Assembly (NCBI RefSeq): GCF_027257175.1
Contig: NZ_JAPFGD010000009.1
Span: 62,001-126,000 of the forward strand
Source of the DNA: Castellaniella sp. S9
GTDB taxonomy: Bacteria; Pseudomonadota; Gammaproteobacteria; Burkholderiales; Burkholderiaceae_B
Reading direction: 5' to 3'
Length of the DNA: 64,000 bases
The stretch's first letter is position 1; every line of letters begins with the position of its first letter. Below, one piece after another: positions 8,339-17,764 of the stretch. The notes under the pieces were generated by a model. The model had not been told where the DNA came from. It did no database searches and saw only the letters and a program-made list of their open reading frames with translations. Made by a program: the position numbers and the translations under genes.

Positions 8339-9310
8339 TCACCGCCCCAGCGCGGCATCCCGGATGGTGCTGACATTATGCCGCATCATATCGATGTAGG
8401 TTGAGGCGGGGCCATCTGCCGTTGACAGAGCATCGGAATACAGCTCGCCGCCGATCTTCATGCCGGTTTCCTGGGCGATTTGCTGGACCAACCGGGGGTT
8501 GCTGATGTTTTCAATAAAGATGGCCGAAGCCTGCTGGTCCTTGATCTGCTGGATCAATGAGGCCACGCCCGCGGCCGAGGCGTCCGAGCCGGTGCTCACG
8601 CCTTGCGGGGCCAGGAATTGCAGGCCGTATTCGTGTCCCAGATAGCCGAAGGCATCGTGCGAGGTAATGATCGTGCGTTGGCTGGCCGGAATCTGAGCCA
8701 CCATGGCTTTCAGCTCGGCATCCAGCGCCTGCAGCTTCTCGTCATAGGATTTGGCATTGGCCTGGTAGCTGGGGCAGCCGCCGGCATCGGCGGCGCAAAA
8801 GGCCTGGGCGATGTTGTTGACGTATACCCGCGCGTTAGCCACTGACTGCCATGCATGCGGGTCGTATTCGCCATGGTGATGATGGTGGGCGTGTTCGTCC
8901 GCATGGTCATGATCGTGGTCGTCATGATCGTGATCTGCGTGCTCATGATCCTCCTCGGTGTTGCGCAGCAACTCGACGCCCTGCGTGAGCGCGATCACCG
9001 GCGCCTTGGCGCCCGATGCCTGGACGAGCCGATCCAGAAAGCCTTCCAGGTGCAGGCCATTGGCCAGCACGACATCGGCCTGACCCATGGCAACCGCATC
9101 GGTCGGCTTGGGCTCATAGGAATGGGTGTCTCCATTGGGCGGGACCAGCGTGGTCAGTTTGATCCGCTCGCCGCCCACGTTCCTGGCGAAATCGCTGATG
9201 ATGGAAAACGTGGAGACGACTTGCAATTCTTGGGCATGGGCCTGCGGCCCCGCCAGCAAGGCTGCCGTGGCAATGCCGGCCATGGCGGCGAGTTTGCGGG
9301 ATTTGGACAT
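8339..9310 (-). CDS. znuA: zinc ABC transporter substrate-binding protein
   Basis: Periplasmic zinc-binding protein of about 323 residues. It has a signal peptide (MSKSRKLAAMAGIATAALLA...AHA), the cluster A-I fold start LQVVSTFSIISDFARNVGG, conserved metal-ligand histidines (DTHSYEP; YDPHAW; TSHDAFGYLG) and a very His/Asp-rich loop at about residues 116-145, typical of zinc-specific ZnuA. The ATG at 9310 is chosen over 9382 because the signal peptide begins there. A Zur-box-like palindrome lies 51-73 bp upstream. No znuB or znuC lies next to it; the downstream partner is the NicO remnant, so permease and ATPase must come from elsewhere. Confidence 0.9.
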   Translation of the reverse strand: MSKSRKLAAMAGIATAALLAGPQAHAQELQVVSTFSIISDFARNVGGERIKLTTLVPPNGDTHSYEPKPTDAVAMGQADVVLANGLHLEGFLDRLVQASGAKAPVIALTQGVELLRNTEEDHEHADHDHDDHDHDHADEHAHHHHHGEYDPHAWQSVANARVYVNNIAQAFCAADAGGCPSYQANAKSYDEKLQALDAELKAMVAQIPASQRTIITSHDAFGYLGHEYGLQFLAPQGVSTGSDASAAGVASLIQQIKDQQASAIFIENISNPRLVQQIAQETGMKIGGELYSDALSTADGPASTYIDMMRHNVSTIRDAALGR

Positions 9311-9360
9311 GGGGTGCCTTTCGATCATGAGTGGTAGATAGGAATAATTGGTACAAGCAA

Positions 9361-9383
9361 TTGATACGTTATAACATAGCATT
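9361..9383. promoter_or_regulatory. Zur-box-like operator upstream of znuA
   Basis: A palindrome centred on GTTATAAC (9368-9375). Read on the minus strand it contains AATGCTATGTTATAAC, identical over 16 bases to the site at 12300. It matches the general TGTTATANNATAACA-type pattern of zinc uptake regulator boxes. It sits between znuA and zur, closer to znuA. Confidence 0.72.
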
Positions 9384-9515
9384 TATGGGCTGTTCGACAT
9401 GCTCGTATTCAAGCGAAATCCATGGCGCAGGCTCCGCGCACAAGGTTTTATGGAGGCGCTGTGGTTGACGGGCGGTCCGGCCGTCAAAAAGTCTGCCGCG
9501 TTGTACACTACCCCT

Positions 9516-9995
9516 ATGGTCAACCCGCGTAAATCTTCCGCTAAAACAACGGCTTCGGCGTTCGCCTCGCAGCTCGAGGCGGCCCAGGCGCATTGCCGCG
9601 CCCGGGGTGGCCGGCTGACGGCCCAGCGCAAAGAGATTCTGGAGCTGCTGTTGCGGCGTGGCGGATCGGCCAAAGCCTACGATTTGCAGGACGATATGCG
9701 CGCGCGCCACGGGCGCGTGGCGCCCTCGACGGTGTACCGGGCGCTGGAGTTCCTGATGGACCAGCATCTGGTGCATCGGGTCGATGCCCTGAATACCTTC
9801 ATCGTATGCAATGCCGAGCACACGGCGCATCATCCGCTGCTGCTGGTGTGCTCCAGTTGCGAGGCCGTCACCGAGCTGCACGACGACCAGGCCTACGAAG
9901 CCGTGCAAAAAACCCTGCGCCAGGCGGGCGGCGGCTTTGTGGAGGCCGAGATCGAGGTGAAGGGCACTTGCGGCAAATGTCGGGCACAGGTCTAG
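9516..9995 (+). CDS. zur: zinc uptake regulator, Fur family
   Basis: A 159-residue Fur-family metal-sensing repressor. The N-terminal winged helix includes GGRLTAQRKEILELLLRRGG and VAPSTVYRALEFLMDQHLVHR; the C-terminal dimerisation part has HTAHHPLLLVCSSCEAV and TCGKCRAQ, giving the two CxxC pairs of the structural zinc site. The sequence pattern fits Zur rather than Fur, and the neighbours (znuA, Zur-type boxes) support this. ATG 9516 is preferred to the upstream start at 9399, which adds 39 atypical residues. Its last four bases overlap the end of the convergent TonB-receptor gene. Confidence 0.86.
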   Translation: MVNPRKSSAKTTASAFASQLEAAQAHCRARGGRLTAQRKEILELLLRRGGSAKAYDLQDDMRARHGRVAPSTVYRALEFLMDQHLVHRVDALNTFIVCNAEHTAHHPLLLVCSSCEAVTELHDDQAYEAVQKTLRQAGGGFVEAEIEVKGTCGKCRAQV

Positions 9996-12274
9996 AACTC
10001 CACCCGCAGGTTTGCCGATACCGTCCGCCCGGGCGAGGTGTAGGCGGCCAGGCGCGGATCATTGCCGGTCAGGCCGCTGACCCGCGACCACTCGTGGTAT
10101 TTGCGGTCAAACAGGTTGAACACCGCCAGATTGAGCGTGGCCTGCTTGCCTAGGCGCACATAGCCGGTCATGTCGACCGTGGTGTAGCCGGCGGTGGTCA
10201 GGGGCACCGGGGCGGTGGGGCCGGTTTGCGTCAGATCCTCATTGACCCGCTTCTTGGCCGAGACGAAGGTGCCGATCAGCTGGCCGCCGTACTGGGCGCC
10301 CGCCGCATCCCAGGCCAGCGCCGCGACCAGTTTGAAGGGCTGCACGCTGTTGAGCGGCTGATCGTTGGTGAGGTCATTGCCCATCGCCCATTGGGCCGCG
10401 CCGATCAGGCGCCACCGATCCTGGCTGTCGATCCATGGGTTCAGCGACAGCGTGCCTTTGGCCTCGATGCCGTAGATCTCGACCTCGCCGATGTTGCGCG
10501 ACTGAAAGCGCCGGATGGCGCGCGGCCCGCCGCTCGCCCCAGACGGGATGTAGGCGATCATCTGGGTATCGATGAAGTCCTTGTACCGGTTGTAGAAGCC
10601 GGTCAGTTCGTACGTGCCGGCCGCGGACTCGCCGCGCATGCCCAACTCCACCCCACGGCTGTGCTCGGGTTTCAGGTCCGGCGCCGGAATGAAGTCGTGG
10701 ATGAAAGTGGCCACGGGCACCTGACCGATCCGGTTCAACTGATCGTAGGTCGGCATTCTGAAGCCGGTCACATAATTCGCATATAAGACCTGTCTGGGGT
10801 GCCATTCGTAACTGAGCCCCAGGCGCGGCGTGAAGGCGCTTTCGGACAGGCCCACTGGTTGGCTGTTGGCCACGTTCGCGTTGGCAAACTCGTCATCGGG
10901 CTTGGGCGACAGCTTGTAGTAGTCGTAGCGCAGGCTGGGTGTGAGTTTGATGCGTCCATCGCCAAAAGCGATCTCGTCCTGGAAGAACAGGCCGATGCTG
11001 CGCACGTCGGTGTCCGGCGCGATCTTGCGCGGGTAGACGTCGCCGTCGATCACGTGGGTGGCGGGGCCGCCCGCGGCTGAACGCTGGCTGGCATCGTTGG
11101 TAAAGCTGATCGACTTATACAGCAGGTCAACGCCGGCCACCCAGCGGTGGCTCGTCGCACCCGCGCTCGCGTGGCCATCGATCTGGAGCGAACCCGACCA
11201 TTGCGGCTCGCGGTACGAGAGCAGGGTGTCGCGCAGCAGGGCCGGCGATGCGCCTGGCGGCTGGCGATGCTCGGCGGTGCGCTCCTTGCTCGTGCTGCGC
11301 TGGTAGTCGATCTGGGCTCTGAGCGTATCGAACCATCCGGCCTGCGCATCCCAGCGATAGGCCAGCCCCAGGCGCGAGCGGGTGCTGTCGTCGTCCGCCG
11401 AGCTGCGCAGGATGCGGGTGCCTCCGGCGATCGGGCCGGCCAGCGAGTCCTGTTCGGTCTTGACGTTTTGCGTGTAGTACTCGCCGGTCAGTGTGAGGCT
11501 CTGAGCCGAGCCCAGATCGAGGATGGACTTGAGCAGCACGTTTTGCTGATCGACGTCCTGCGGGTTGGGGACGGCGCTGCTGTCGTTGTTTTCCAGCTCA
11601 TGGCCTTTGCGCGCGGTCACCGAGAGCAGGTTCTGCGTGGGGCCGGCCCGAAATGCCAGGTTGGCGGTGGCCGAGCGGCTGTTGTCGGCGCCGTCGTAGC
11701 CGATCGAGGCGTTGCCGGCAAAGCCTTGTCCCTCGTCCAGAAAGTCGGTGGGCGACAGGGTACGAAACAGCACGACGCCCGCCAGGGCATCGCTGCCATA
11801 CAGGCTGGATGCCGGGCCGCGCAACACTTCCACGCGCGAGAGCGAGGCTGGGTCAAGCTTGAGCTGGCCCAGATTGGCGCCGGCGGCCACGTAGCCGTTG
11901 GGCAGGCGCACGCCATCGACCAGCATCGCCAGGCGTTGCCCGCCGATGCCGCGCACCTCGATTCCGGCTTCGCCGCCCCGGCCGCGCGGCTCGCGCTTGA
12001 CCGCAATGCCCGGTTCGTAGCGGAACAGTTCACCAAAGTCGGTGACGAGATTTTCCTGCATCTGCGCCTGGTCGATGACGCTGATGGTGGCCGGTGTGGT
12101 CAAGGCATCGCTGGCCTGCCGGGTGGCGGTGACCACCACGGGGGCCAGTTGCGTCGTGTGCGTGACGGACGTTTGAGCGTGGTCGGAGGAGGGACTTTGC
12201 TGAGCGTATGCGCCGCCCGAGAACGCGGCGGCGAGCGCCAGGGCGAGTGGCGTCCAGTGATGAGGTCGAGTCAT
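9992..12274 (-). CDS. TonB-dependent outer-membrane receptor, Zur-linked
   Basis: A 760-residue outer-membrane beta-barrel transporter. Signal peptide (LALALAAAFSGGAYAQ), TonB box region (LAPVVVTATRQ), plug domain (about residues 50-165: GIEVRGIGGQRLAMLVDGVR, VEVLRGPASSLYGSDALAG) and a barrel ending in TVSANLRVEF with terminal Phe. It is of the haemoglobin/transferrin-type receptor subfamily by wording (YEPGIAVKREPRGRGG), but the location beside zur and a Zur box argues for uptake of zinc or a zinc complex, as in ZnuD-type receptors. Divergent from the CobN-like gene and sharing its 72-bp control region. Confidence 0.85.
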   Translation of the reverse strand: MTRPHHWTPLALALAAAFSGGAYAQQSPSSDHAQTSVTHTTQLAPVVVTATRQASDALTTPATISVIDQAQMQENLVTDFGELFRYEPGIAVKREPRGRGGEAGIEVRGIGGQRLAMLVDGVRLPNGYVAAGANLGQLKLDPASLSRVEVLRGPASSLYGSDALAGVVLFRTLSPTDFLDEGQGFAGNASIGYDGADNSRSATANLAFRAGPTQNLLSVTARKGHELENNDSSAVPNPQDVDQQNVLLKSILDLGSAQSLTLTGEYYTQNVKTEQDSLAGPIAGGTRILRSSADDDSTRSRLGLAYRWDAQAGWFDTLRAQIDYQRSTSKERTAEHRQPPGASPALLRDTLLSYREPQWSGSLQIDGHASAGATSHRWVAGVDLLYKSISFTNDASQRSAAGGPATHVIDGDVYPRKIAPDTDVRSIGLFFQDEIAFGDGRIKLTPSLRYDYYKLSPKPDDEFANANVANSQPVGLSESAFTPRLGLSYEWHPRQVLYANYVTGFRMPTYDQLNRIGQVPVATFIHDFIPAPDLKPEHSRGVELGMRGESAAGTYELTGFYNRYKDFIDTQMIAYIPSGASGGPRAIRRFQSRNIGEVEIYGIEAKGTLSLNPWIDSQDRWRLIGAAQWAMGNDLTNDQPLNSVQPFKLVAALAWDAAGAQYGGQLIGTFVSAKKRVNEDLTQTGPTAPVPLTTAGYTTVDMTGYVRLGKQATLNLAVFNLFDRKYHEWSRVSGLTGNDPRLAAYTSPGRTVSANLRVEF

Positions 12275-12299
12275 GTGAGGCCGTAAGAGAGCGTTAGAA

Positions 12300-12323
12300 A
12301 ATGCTATGTTATAACATCACATT
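12300..12323. promoter_or_regulatory. Zur-box-like operator between TonB receptor and CobN-like gene
   Basis: Palindrome centred on GTTATAAC (12308-12315) in the only intergenic space between the divergent receptor (start 12274) and the CobN-like gene (start 12347). It shares the 16-mer AATGCTATGTTATAAC with the znuA site. One operator would control both transcription units. Confidence 0.74.
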
Positions 12324-12346
12324 ATTGATGATGAAAAGAAGAACGC

Positions 12347-15300
12347 ATGAATCGGACAAGAGGGTTTGATCGATGGGCGGCGCCATGGTTGCGCTCGCGC
12401 CGTCCGCTCGGCTGGGGCATGGCGGCGGCGCTGCTGCTGGGCGTGTTGGGGGTCGCATGGCACTATTGGCTTGCCCCTACGCGCGTGGCGCTGGTGAACT
12501 ATCCGGACTTCCAGGCCGCGCGCATCATCCAGGCGCGCCCGAACGCCATGGTCCGCGTCAAGGCACTGAAAACGGAGCAGCTGGAGGACATCCGAGGCTA
12601 TGACCTGGCGCTCGTCTTTGGCCGGGGCCTCAAATTGGATGAAGCGCAGCTGGCGCGCCTGCAGTCGGTGGCCGCGGCAGGCACGCCCGTGTATGTGGAT
12701 GGCGCAACCGATCCGCGCCACGACGTGACGAACCTCGAGGGCGCCGACCTGGATGCGGTTTCGGGCTACTTGCGCAACGGCGGACGGCGCAACTATGCGC
12801 AGTTCCTGAACTACGCGCGTCGCGTCTTCGATGGCAAGCCACTGTTTTCCGCCGACGTGCGAGCGCCCGAGGAAATGCCTCGGGATGTGTTCTTTGGCCT
12901 GGATGAGGCGGCGGTCTTTACCGACTTCGCGGCGTTCCAGGCGTGGCGTAAGGACCAGCCCGGCTGGCAGGCGGGGCGGCCGCGCCTGGCGCTGCTGACC
13001 AGCGTGCCCGGCCCCTTCAATGCCAATCGCGAACACGTCGATGCGGTGATCCGCGCGTTCGAGGCCGAAGGCTTCAATGTGGTGCCGATTTCGGCGGTGG
13101 GCCGGCGCCTGGCGCTGTTGCAGCAGGTGGATCCGGCGGCGGTCGTCTACATGCCGCATGGCCGGCTGACCCTGGGCCAGGCTGACGAAGCCCAGGCCTG
13201 GCTCGCCCAACGCAATATTCCGTTGTTTGCGCCCCTGACCATTTTCAATGAACAGAGCGATTGGGAGGGCGATCAGCGCAGCTATGACGGCGGACTGCTG
13301 ACCATGTCGGTGACGCTGCCCGAGCTGGACGGGGCGATCGCGCCCATGGTGATCGCCGCTCAGGCGCGCGATGCCAACGGCCTGAAAGTCTTTCGAGCCT
13401 TGCCCGAGCGCCTGGCGCGTTTTGCCAGCCTCGTGCGGCGCACGGTGGCGCTCAAGCACACCGCCAACGCGGACAAGAAGCTGGCGATCTACTACTACAA
13501 GGGACCGGGGCTCAGCGCGCTGACCGCCGGCGATCTGGAGGTCGTGCCGTCTCTGTACGCGCTGCTCACGCATCTGAAAGCGCAGGGCTACCGTGTCGAA
13601 GGATTGCCGGATACGGTCGAAGGGTTTGCCCGCTTGCTACAGCAGCGTGGACCGAATATCGGGCCGTACGCCAAGGGCGATTTCGCGGCCTTCGCGCGCG
13701 ATGCGGATCCAGCCTTGGTGTCCGCCGCGCAGTTGGGGCAGTGGTGCGGCGCAAGCATCCCGCAGGCGCTCTGCGACCAGGTCGCCCAGCAGTTCGGGCC
13801 GGCGCCGGGTCGCTATCTGCGCATCGATGACCAGGTGGCCGTGGCGCGCGTCCCGCTGGGCAATGTCGTGCTCTTGCCGCAGCCCTTGCCCGGCATCGGT
13901 GACGATACCTTCAAGCTGGTGCATGGCACGAATCGGGCGCCACCCTGGCCTTATGTGGCTTCCTACCTCTGGACACGCCAGGTGTTCCAGGCCGACGCCA
14001 TCATGCACTTCGGCACGCACGGCAGCCTGGAGTTCACACCCTGGAAGCAGGTGGGTCTGTCCGATCACGACTGGCCCGATGCGCTGATCGGGCAAACGCC
14101 GCACGTCTATCTGTACACCATGGGCAATGTGGGCGAGGCCATGATCGCCAAGCGGCGCAGCTACGCCACCATCGTCTCGCACCTGACGCCGGCCTTTCGC
14201 GAGGGCGGGGCGCAGGCCGACGCCAAGCAGTTGGCCGATCGCCTGCAGGCCTGGGACCATGCCGAGAATGCTGCATTGAAGGCGGAATATGCCAAAGACG
14301 TTCAGCGCGAGGCGGTGGCGCTGAAGCTGAACGAGGATCTGGGTTTCTCAGCGGATATGGCCTGGAGCCCCGAACAGCTGGCGAAGCTGGCCGATCATAT
14401 GGAAACGCTGGAGCATGCCAAGATCATCGCCGGGCTGTATACGCTGGGCACCGCGTATTCGGTCGATGACCAGCACGGCTCGGCGCGGCTCATGGGGATC
14501 GATGCGCTGATACAGGCGCTAGCCGAGTTGGACGTGGCGCGCGGGGTGGTGACGCGCGCGCAGCTCGACAGCCCCGCCTGGCTGGCCGAGCACTATCGCG
14601 ACCGGGCCGATGCGTTGATCACCGAGGTCAGCGCAGAAGGCGCAGATCCCGCGCAAGTCTTGGCCCGTGTTGTCAGCGACTCGGAACTGCAACGCGCACA
14701 AGCCTGGGAGCGTGCGCGACCACAACCGGGCGATGAGGATCTGATCACGGGTTTTGCCCAAGCCGTGCTGACCCTGCGCGATCGACTGCGTGCCATTCCG
14801 GGATATGGGGCACTGCTGGCCGACAGCCCGGCGCGCGAGCTGGCCGCGCTGGATAATGCGCTGTCTGGCGGCTACACGCCGCCTTCGTCGGGCGGCGATC
14901 CCATTGCGAATCCCGCCGCGCTGCCCACGGGCCGCAATCTGTTTTCCATCGACGCCGAGAAAACACCGTCCGAGCAGGCCTGGCGCGTGGGGGTGCGGCT
15001 GGCCGACCAGTTGCTGGCCGAACATCGGGCAACACACGAGGGCGCCTGGCCCCGGAAAGTGGCCTTCACGCTCTGGGCGGGCGATTTCATCCAGACCGAG
15101 GGCGTGGCGCTTGCGCAAATCCTTTATCTGCTGGGGGTGGAGCCGGTGCGCGATCCCTTTGGCCGTATCGCCAGCCTGCGCCTGATCCCGCAAGCCGAGC
15201 TCGCGCGCCCGCGCATCGACGTGGTGGTGCAGACTTCGGGCCAGTTGCGTGATCTGGCGGCATCGCGCCTGTACCTGATCAATCAGGCCGTGGCGCTGGC

Positions 15301-16495
15301 CGCCGGCGCGCGCGATGAGGACAACGCCGTGGCGCAAGGCGTGCGGGCCGTGGAGCGTGAACTGAAGGATAAAGGCCTGTCGCCGCTGGATGCCCGGCGC
15401 TTGGCCTCGGTACGGGTCTTTGGGGGGGTCAACGGCAATTACGGCACGGGCATCCTGGGCATGGTCGAGGCGGGGGACCGCTGGCAGGACGCCTCGCAGG
15501 TGGCCGGCACCTACTTGAACAATATGGGCGCAGCCTTTGGCGAAGGGGATTTGTGGGGCGCCTTCCAGCCCGGTGTTTTCCAGGCAGCGTTGGGCGGCAC
15601 CGACCTGGTGGTCCAGCCCTTGCAGTCCAACACCTGGGGACCGATTTCGCTCGATCACGTCTACGAGTTCATGGGCGGGCTGAACCTGGCGGTGCGCGAA
15701 GTGACCGGCAAGGACCCGGCCGCCTACTTCAGCGACTTGCGCAACCCCGCGCGCCCCGTCATGCGCGAAGCGGGCGCCGCGATTGCCGTCGAGGCGCGCG
15801 CGACCCTGCTCAACCCCGCCTATATCGAGGCCATGACCCAGGGCGGCGCGTCGTCCGCCGAGACCTTTGCCGAAACCTTCCGGAATGTCTACGGCTGGAA
15901 CGTGATGAAGCCCTCGGTCATCCGGCCCGCGCTGTGGGATGCGCTGTACGAGACCTACGTGCAGGATGCGCAAAACCTGGGCGTGCGCGAATTTTTCGAG
16001 AAAACCAATCCCTACGCCTTGCAGGAGATGACGGCGGTGATGCTGGAGACGGCGCGCAAAGGATACTGGCAACCTGGCGAGCCGGTGTTGCACTCGGTGG
16101 CCAGCCTGCATGCCGAACTGGTAGCGAAATTTGGCGCAAGCGGCACCGAGTTCGTCAACGACAACCAGGCATTGCGCACGTTCATTGCGCAGCGGCTCGA
16201 TGCCGGTCAGCGCCGGCCCTACGAGGACCGTTTGCAGCAGGCCAACGAGGGCACCCTGATCGACATCGACAAAGGCGTGGTGTTGAGCAAGGAGGGTGGT
16301 GCCGCCGAGCCCGCACAGGCGGGGCAAGACAGCGACCAACCGCCTGCAAGGGCAAAGACGGATCGGGCCACCCCGTCGCCCGCCTGGCGGGGGTTGGCCA
16401 TTCCAGCGAGCGTGGTACTTGGCCTGCTGTTGATGCTGGCGGCGGTCATTGCATGGGTGCGCTGGCGCCACGCCGCTGCGGGGAGGGGGGCTTGA
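12347..16495 (+). CDS. membrane-anchored CobN-like metallochelatase subunit
   Basis: A 1382-residue member of the CobN/Mg-chelatase H-subunit family. The large-subunit hallmark MHFGTHGSLEFTPWKQVG is at about residues 552-569, and GGVNGNYGTGI and AAFGEGDLWGAFQPGVF lie further on. Unlike cytoplasmic CobN it has an N-terminal membrane anchor (GMAAALLLGVLGVAWHYWL, about 25-43) after an Arg-rich head and a C-terminal one (IPASVVLGLLLMLAAVIAWV, about 1352-1371). With positive ends inside, the chelatase body should be periplasmic. No cobalamin-synthesis genes are near; instead it sits in a Zur-type operon with ExbB-like and DUF2149 proteins. It may insert into or remove metal from a tetrapyrrole-like ligand; that is inference. 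Confidence 0.82.
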   Translation: MNRTRGFDRWAAPWLRSRRPLGWGMAAALLLGVLGVAWHYWLAPTRVALVNYPDFQAARIIQARPNAMVRVKALKTEQLEDIRGYDLALVFGRGLKLDEAQLARLQSVAAAGTPVYVDGATDPRHDVTNLEGADLDAVSGYLRNGGRRNYAQFLNYARRVFDGKPLFSADVRAPEEMPRDVFFGLDEAAVFTDFAAFQAWRKDQPGWQAGRPRLALLTSVPGPFNANREHVDAVIRAFEAEGFNVVPISAVGRRLALLQQVDPAAVVYMPHGRLTLGQADEAQAWLAQRNIPLFAPLTIFNEQSDWEGDQRSYDGGLLTMSVTLPELDGAIAPMVIAAQARDANGLKVFRALPERLARFASLVRRTVALKHTANADKKLAIYYYKGPGLSALTAGDLEVVPSLYALLTHLKAQGYRVEGLPDTVEGFARLLQQRGPNIGPYAKGDFAAFARDADPALVSAAQLGQWCGASIPQALCDQVAQQFGPAPGRYLRIDDQVAVARVPLGNVVLLPQPLPGIGDDTFKLVHGTNRAPPWPYVASYLWTRQVFQADAIMHFGTHGSLEFTPWKQVGLSDHDWPDALIGQTPHVYLYTMGNVGEAMIAKRRSYATIVSHLTPAFREGGAQADAKQLADRLQAWDHAENAALKAEYAKDVQREAVALKLNEDLGFSADMAWSPEQLAKLADHMETLEHAKIIAGLYTLGTAYSVDDQHGSARLMGIDALIQALAELDVARGVVTRAQLDSPAWLAEHYRDRADALITEVSAEGADPAQVLARVVSDSELQRAQAWERARPQPGDEDLITGFAQAVLTLRDRLRAIPGYGALLADSPARELAALDNALSGGYTPPSSGGDPIANPAALPTGRNLFSIDAEKTPSEQAWRVGVRLADQLLAEHRATHEGAWPRKVAFTLWAGDFIQTEGVALAQILYLLGVEPVRDPFGRIASLRLIPQAELARPRIDVVVQTSGQLRDLAASRLYLINQAVALAAGARDEDNAVAQGVRAVERELKDKGLSPLDARRLASVRVFGGVNGNYGTGILGMVEAGDRWQDASQVAGTYLNNMGAAFGEGDLWGAFQPGVFQAALGGTDLVVQPLQSNTWGPISLDHVYEFMGGLNLAVREVTGKDPAAYFSDLRNPARPVMREAGAAIAVEARATLLNPAYIEAMTQGGASSAETFAETFRNVYGWNVMKPSVIRPALWDALYETYVQDAQNLGVREFFEKTNPYALQEMTAVMLETARKGYWQPGEPVLHSVASLHAELVAKFGASGTEFVNDNQALRTFIAQRLDAGQRRPYEDRLQQANEGTLIDIDKGVVLSKEGGAAEPAQAGQDSDQPPARAKTDRATPSPAWRGLAIPASVVLGLLLMLAAVIAWVRWRHAAAGRGA

Positions 16496-17160
16496 ACCTG
16501 GCCCAGCTTCTCGTGTTCATGCTGGCCGCCGTGTGCCTGGCGCTGGCCGCCGCCCAGATGTCGGCGCTGCGCCCGCGTGGCCTGATGGTGCTGGCGGTCG
16601 CAATAGGCGTGGGCGTGCTGGCGACGGGCGAGGTGGCCGGCAGAATCAGTCTGGCCGAGGTCGCCAGTTGGGTGTCCGACCCGCAAAGGCGGCTGGATTT
16701 GTCGGCACTGCTGCTGCTCGAAGCGTTGGTCTTTGGCGGTCAGGCGCTGGCGGTGGCTCAGGATGGAGCGCGCCTGAGGTGGCGCATCGTGGGTGCGTGC
16801 CCGCCGCCGTCCTTGCTGGCTATTCTGTTTTTTGGGCAGGTGGCGGCCATGCTCGCCACGGACGGCGTGGACTATGGGCTGGTGTCGTGGGTGTGCGCCG
16901 TGGCATTTGCCGGCTTGTTTGTCTTGAGCGCCCGCCTGCTGCGCTGGCTGTTGCCGGATCCGCTCATGCGCTCGGGCCTGCGCGTCGTGCTGCACATCAC
17001 ACAGGCGGCCATCGGGCTCTGGTTGGCCAGGCCCGCGCAAGCGCTGCCTGCGGAGCCGGCGCCCGCCCTGTGGGGGCGCCTGGGTATTCTGGCCGCCGCT
17101 GCATTTGTCTTCATGGCGCTGGGCTGGCTTTGGCAGCGCCGCTCTACCTGGAATCGATGA
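16492..17160 (+). CDS. polytopic membrane protein of the CobN-like operon
   Basis: A 222-residue hydrophobic protein with about six to seven helices (LAQLLVFMLAAVCLALAAA, LMVLAVAIGVGVLATGEV, LLLLEALVFGGQALAV, LGILAAAAFVFMALGWLW). The start is TTG at 16492, overlapping the CobN-like stop (CTTGA) directly after a strong GGGGAGGGGGG ribosome site, which settles the start despite the rare codon. The stop overlaps an ATG of another frame. I do not recognise a named family; genes of this type recur beside CobN-like/ExbB/DUF2149 sets. Confidence 0.7.
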   Translation: MNLAQLLVFMLAAVCLALAAAQMSALRPRGLMVLAVAIGVGVLATGEVAGRISLAEVASWVSDPQRRLDLSALLLLEALVFGGQALAVAQDGARLRWRIVGACPPPSLLAILFFGQVAAMLATDGVDYGLVSWVCAVAFAGLFVLSARLLRWLLPDPLMRSGLRVVLHITQAAIGLWLARPAQALPAEPAPALWGRLGILAAAAFVFMALGWLWQRRSTWNR

Positions 17161-17161
17161 A

Positions 17162-17764
17162 TTGGAACAGTTGATACACGCCCTTTCCTGGATCTCCGCC
17201 GCCCTGCAGGTGCCGGTCGTGGTCGCCATCCTCTATTTGCTCGCGCGTGGCCTGCTGGCCGCAGGCGGCTATTATGGCCGCTGGTCGGACCGGCTGCGCT
17301 GGCGCCGGCGCATCGGCGTGGACCGCGACGGGCATTTGCCCGGGGCGGACATCGATGCGCTCGTCGAAGGGCTGGATGGCGGGCGCGGCGCGGGCCGGCC
17401 GCTGCAACGCGCCGTGGCGGCCCTGCGGCTGGCACCCACCGATGCAGCCTGGCACGAACGGGTCATCACCGAGTTTGAGCTGAGTTCGGACCGGCAGTTG
17501 GCGCTCTACCGCAGCATGACGCGGATCGGGCCCTTGCTGGGCCTCATGGGCACCCTGATTCCGCTGGGCCCGGCGCTGGTGGGCCTGGCCGCGGGCGACA
17601 TCAGCCTGCTCGCGCGCAAGATGGAAGTCGCCTTTGCCACGACGGTCGTGGGCCTGGTGATCGGCGCAATGGGATTCCTGCTGCACCAGAGCGCCAGCCG
17701 CTGGGCGCTGGACGACCTGTCGCTGCTGGAATTCCTGAGCAGCAAGCTGCGGGAAAAGCCGTGA
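17162..17764 (+). CDS. MotA/TolQ/ExbB-type proton channel protein
   Basis: About 200 residues with the three-helix layout of ExbB/TolQ/MotA: helix 1 (ALQVPVVVAILYLLARGLLA), a cytoplasmic loop of about 80 residues, then helices 2 and 3 (RIGPLLGLMGTLIPLGPALV and FATTVVGLVIGAMGFLLHQ) carrying the typical small and Thr residues. TTG at 17162 is taken as start, two bases after the previous stop; no ATG or GTG fits in frame near by. Such proteins convert proton flow into force for TonB- or Tol-type work. In this operon the partner is probably the DUF2149 protein whose gene overlaps the stop. Confidence 0.75.
   Translation: MEQLIHALSWISAALQVPVVVAILYLLARGLLAAGGYYGRWSDRLRWRRRIGVDRDGHLPGADIDALVEGLDGGRGAGRPLQRAVAALRLAPTDAAWHERVITEFELSSDRQLALYRSMTRIGPLLGLMGTLIPLGPALVGLAAGDISLLARKMEVAFATTVVGLVIGAMGFLLHQSASRWALDDLSLLEFLSSKLREKP

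Noticed and set aside
14519-16471. 650-residue minus-strand open frame across the CobN-like gene
   Set aside because: Antisense shadow; no domain and shadow-type composition, while the plus strand holds conserved CobN motifs throughout.
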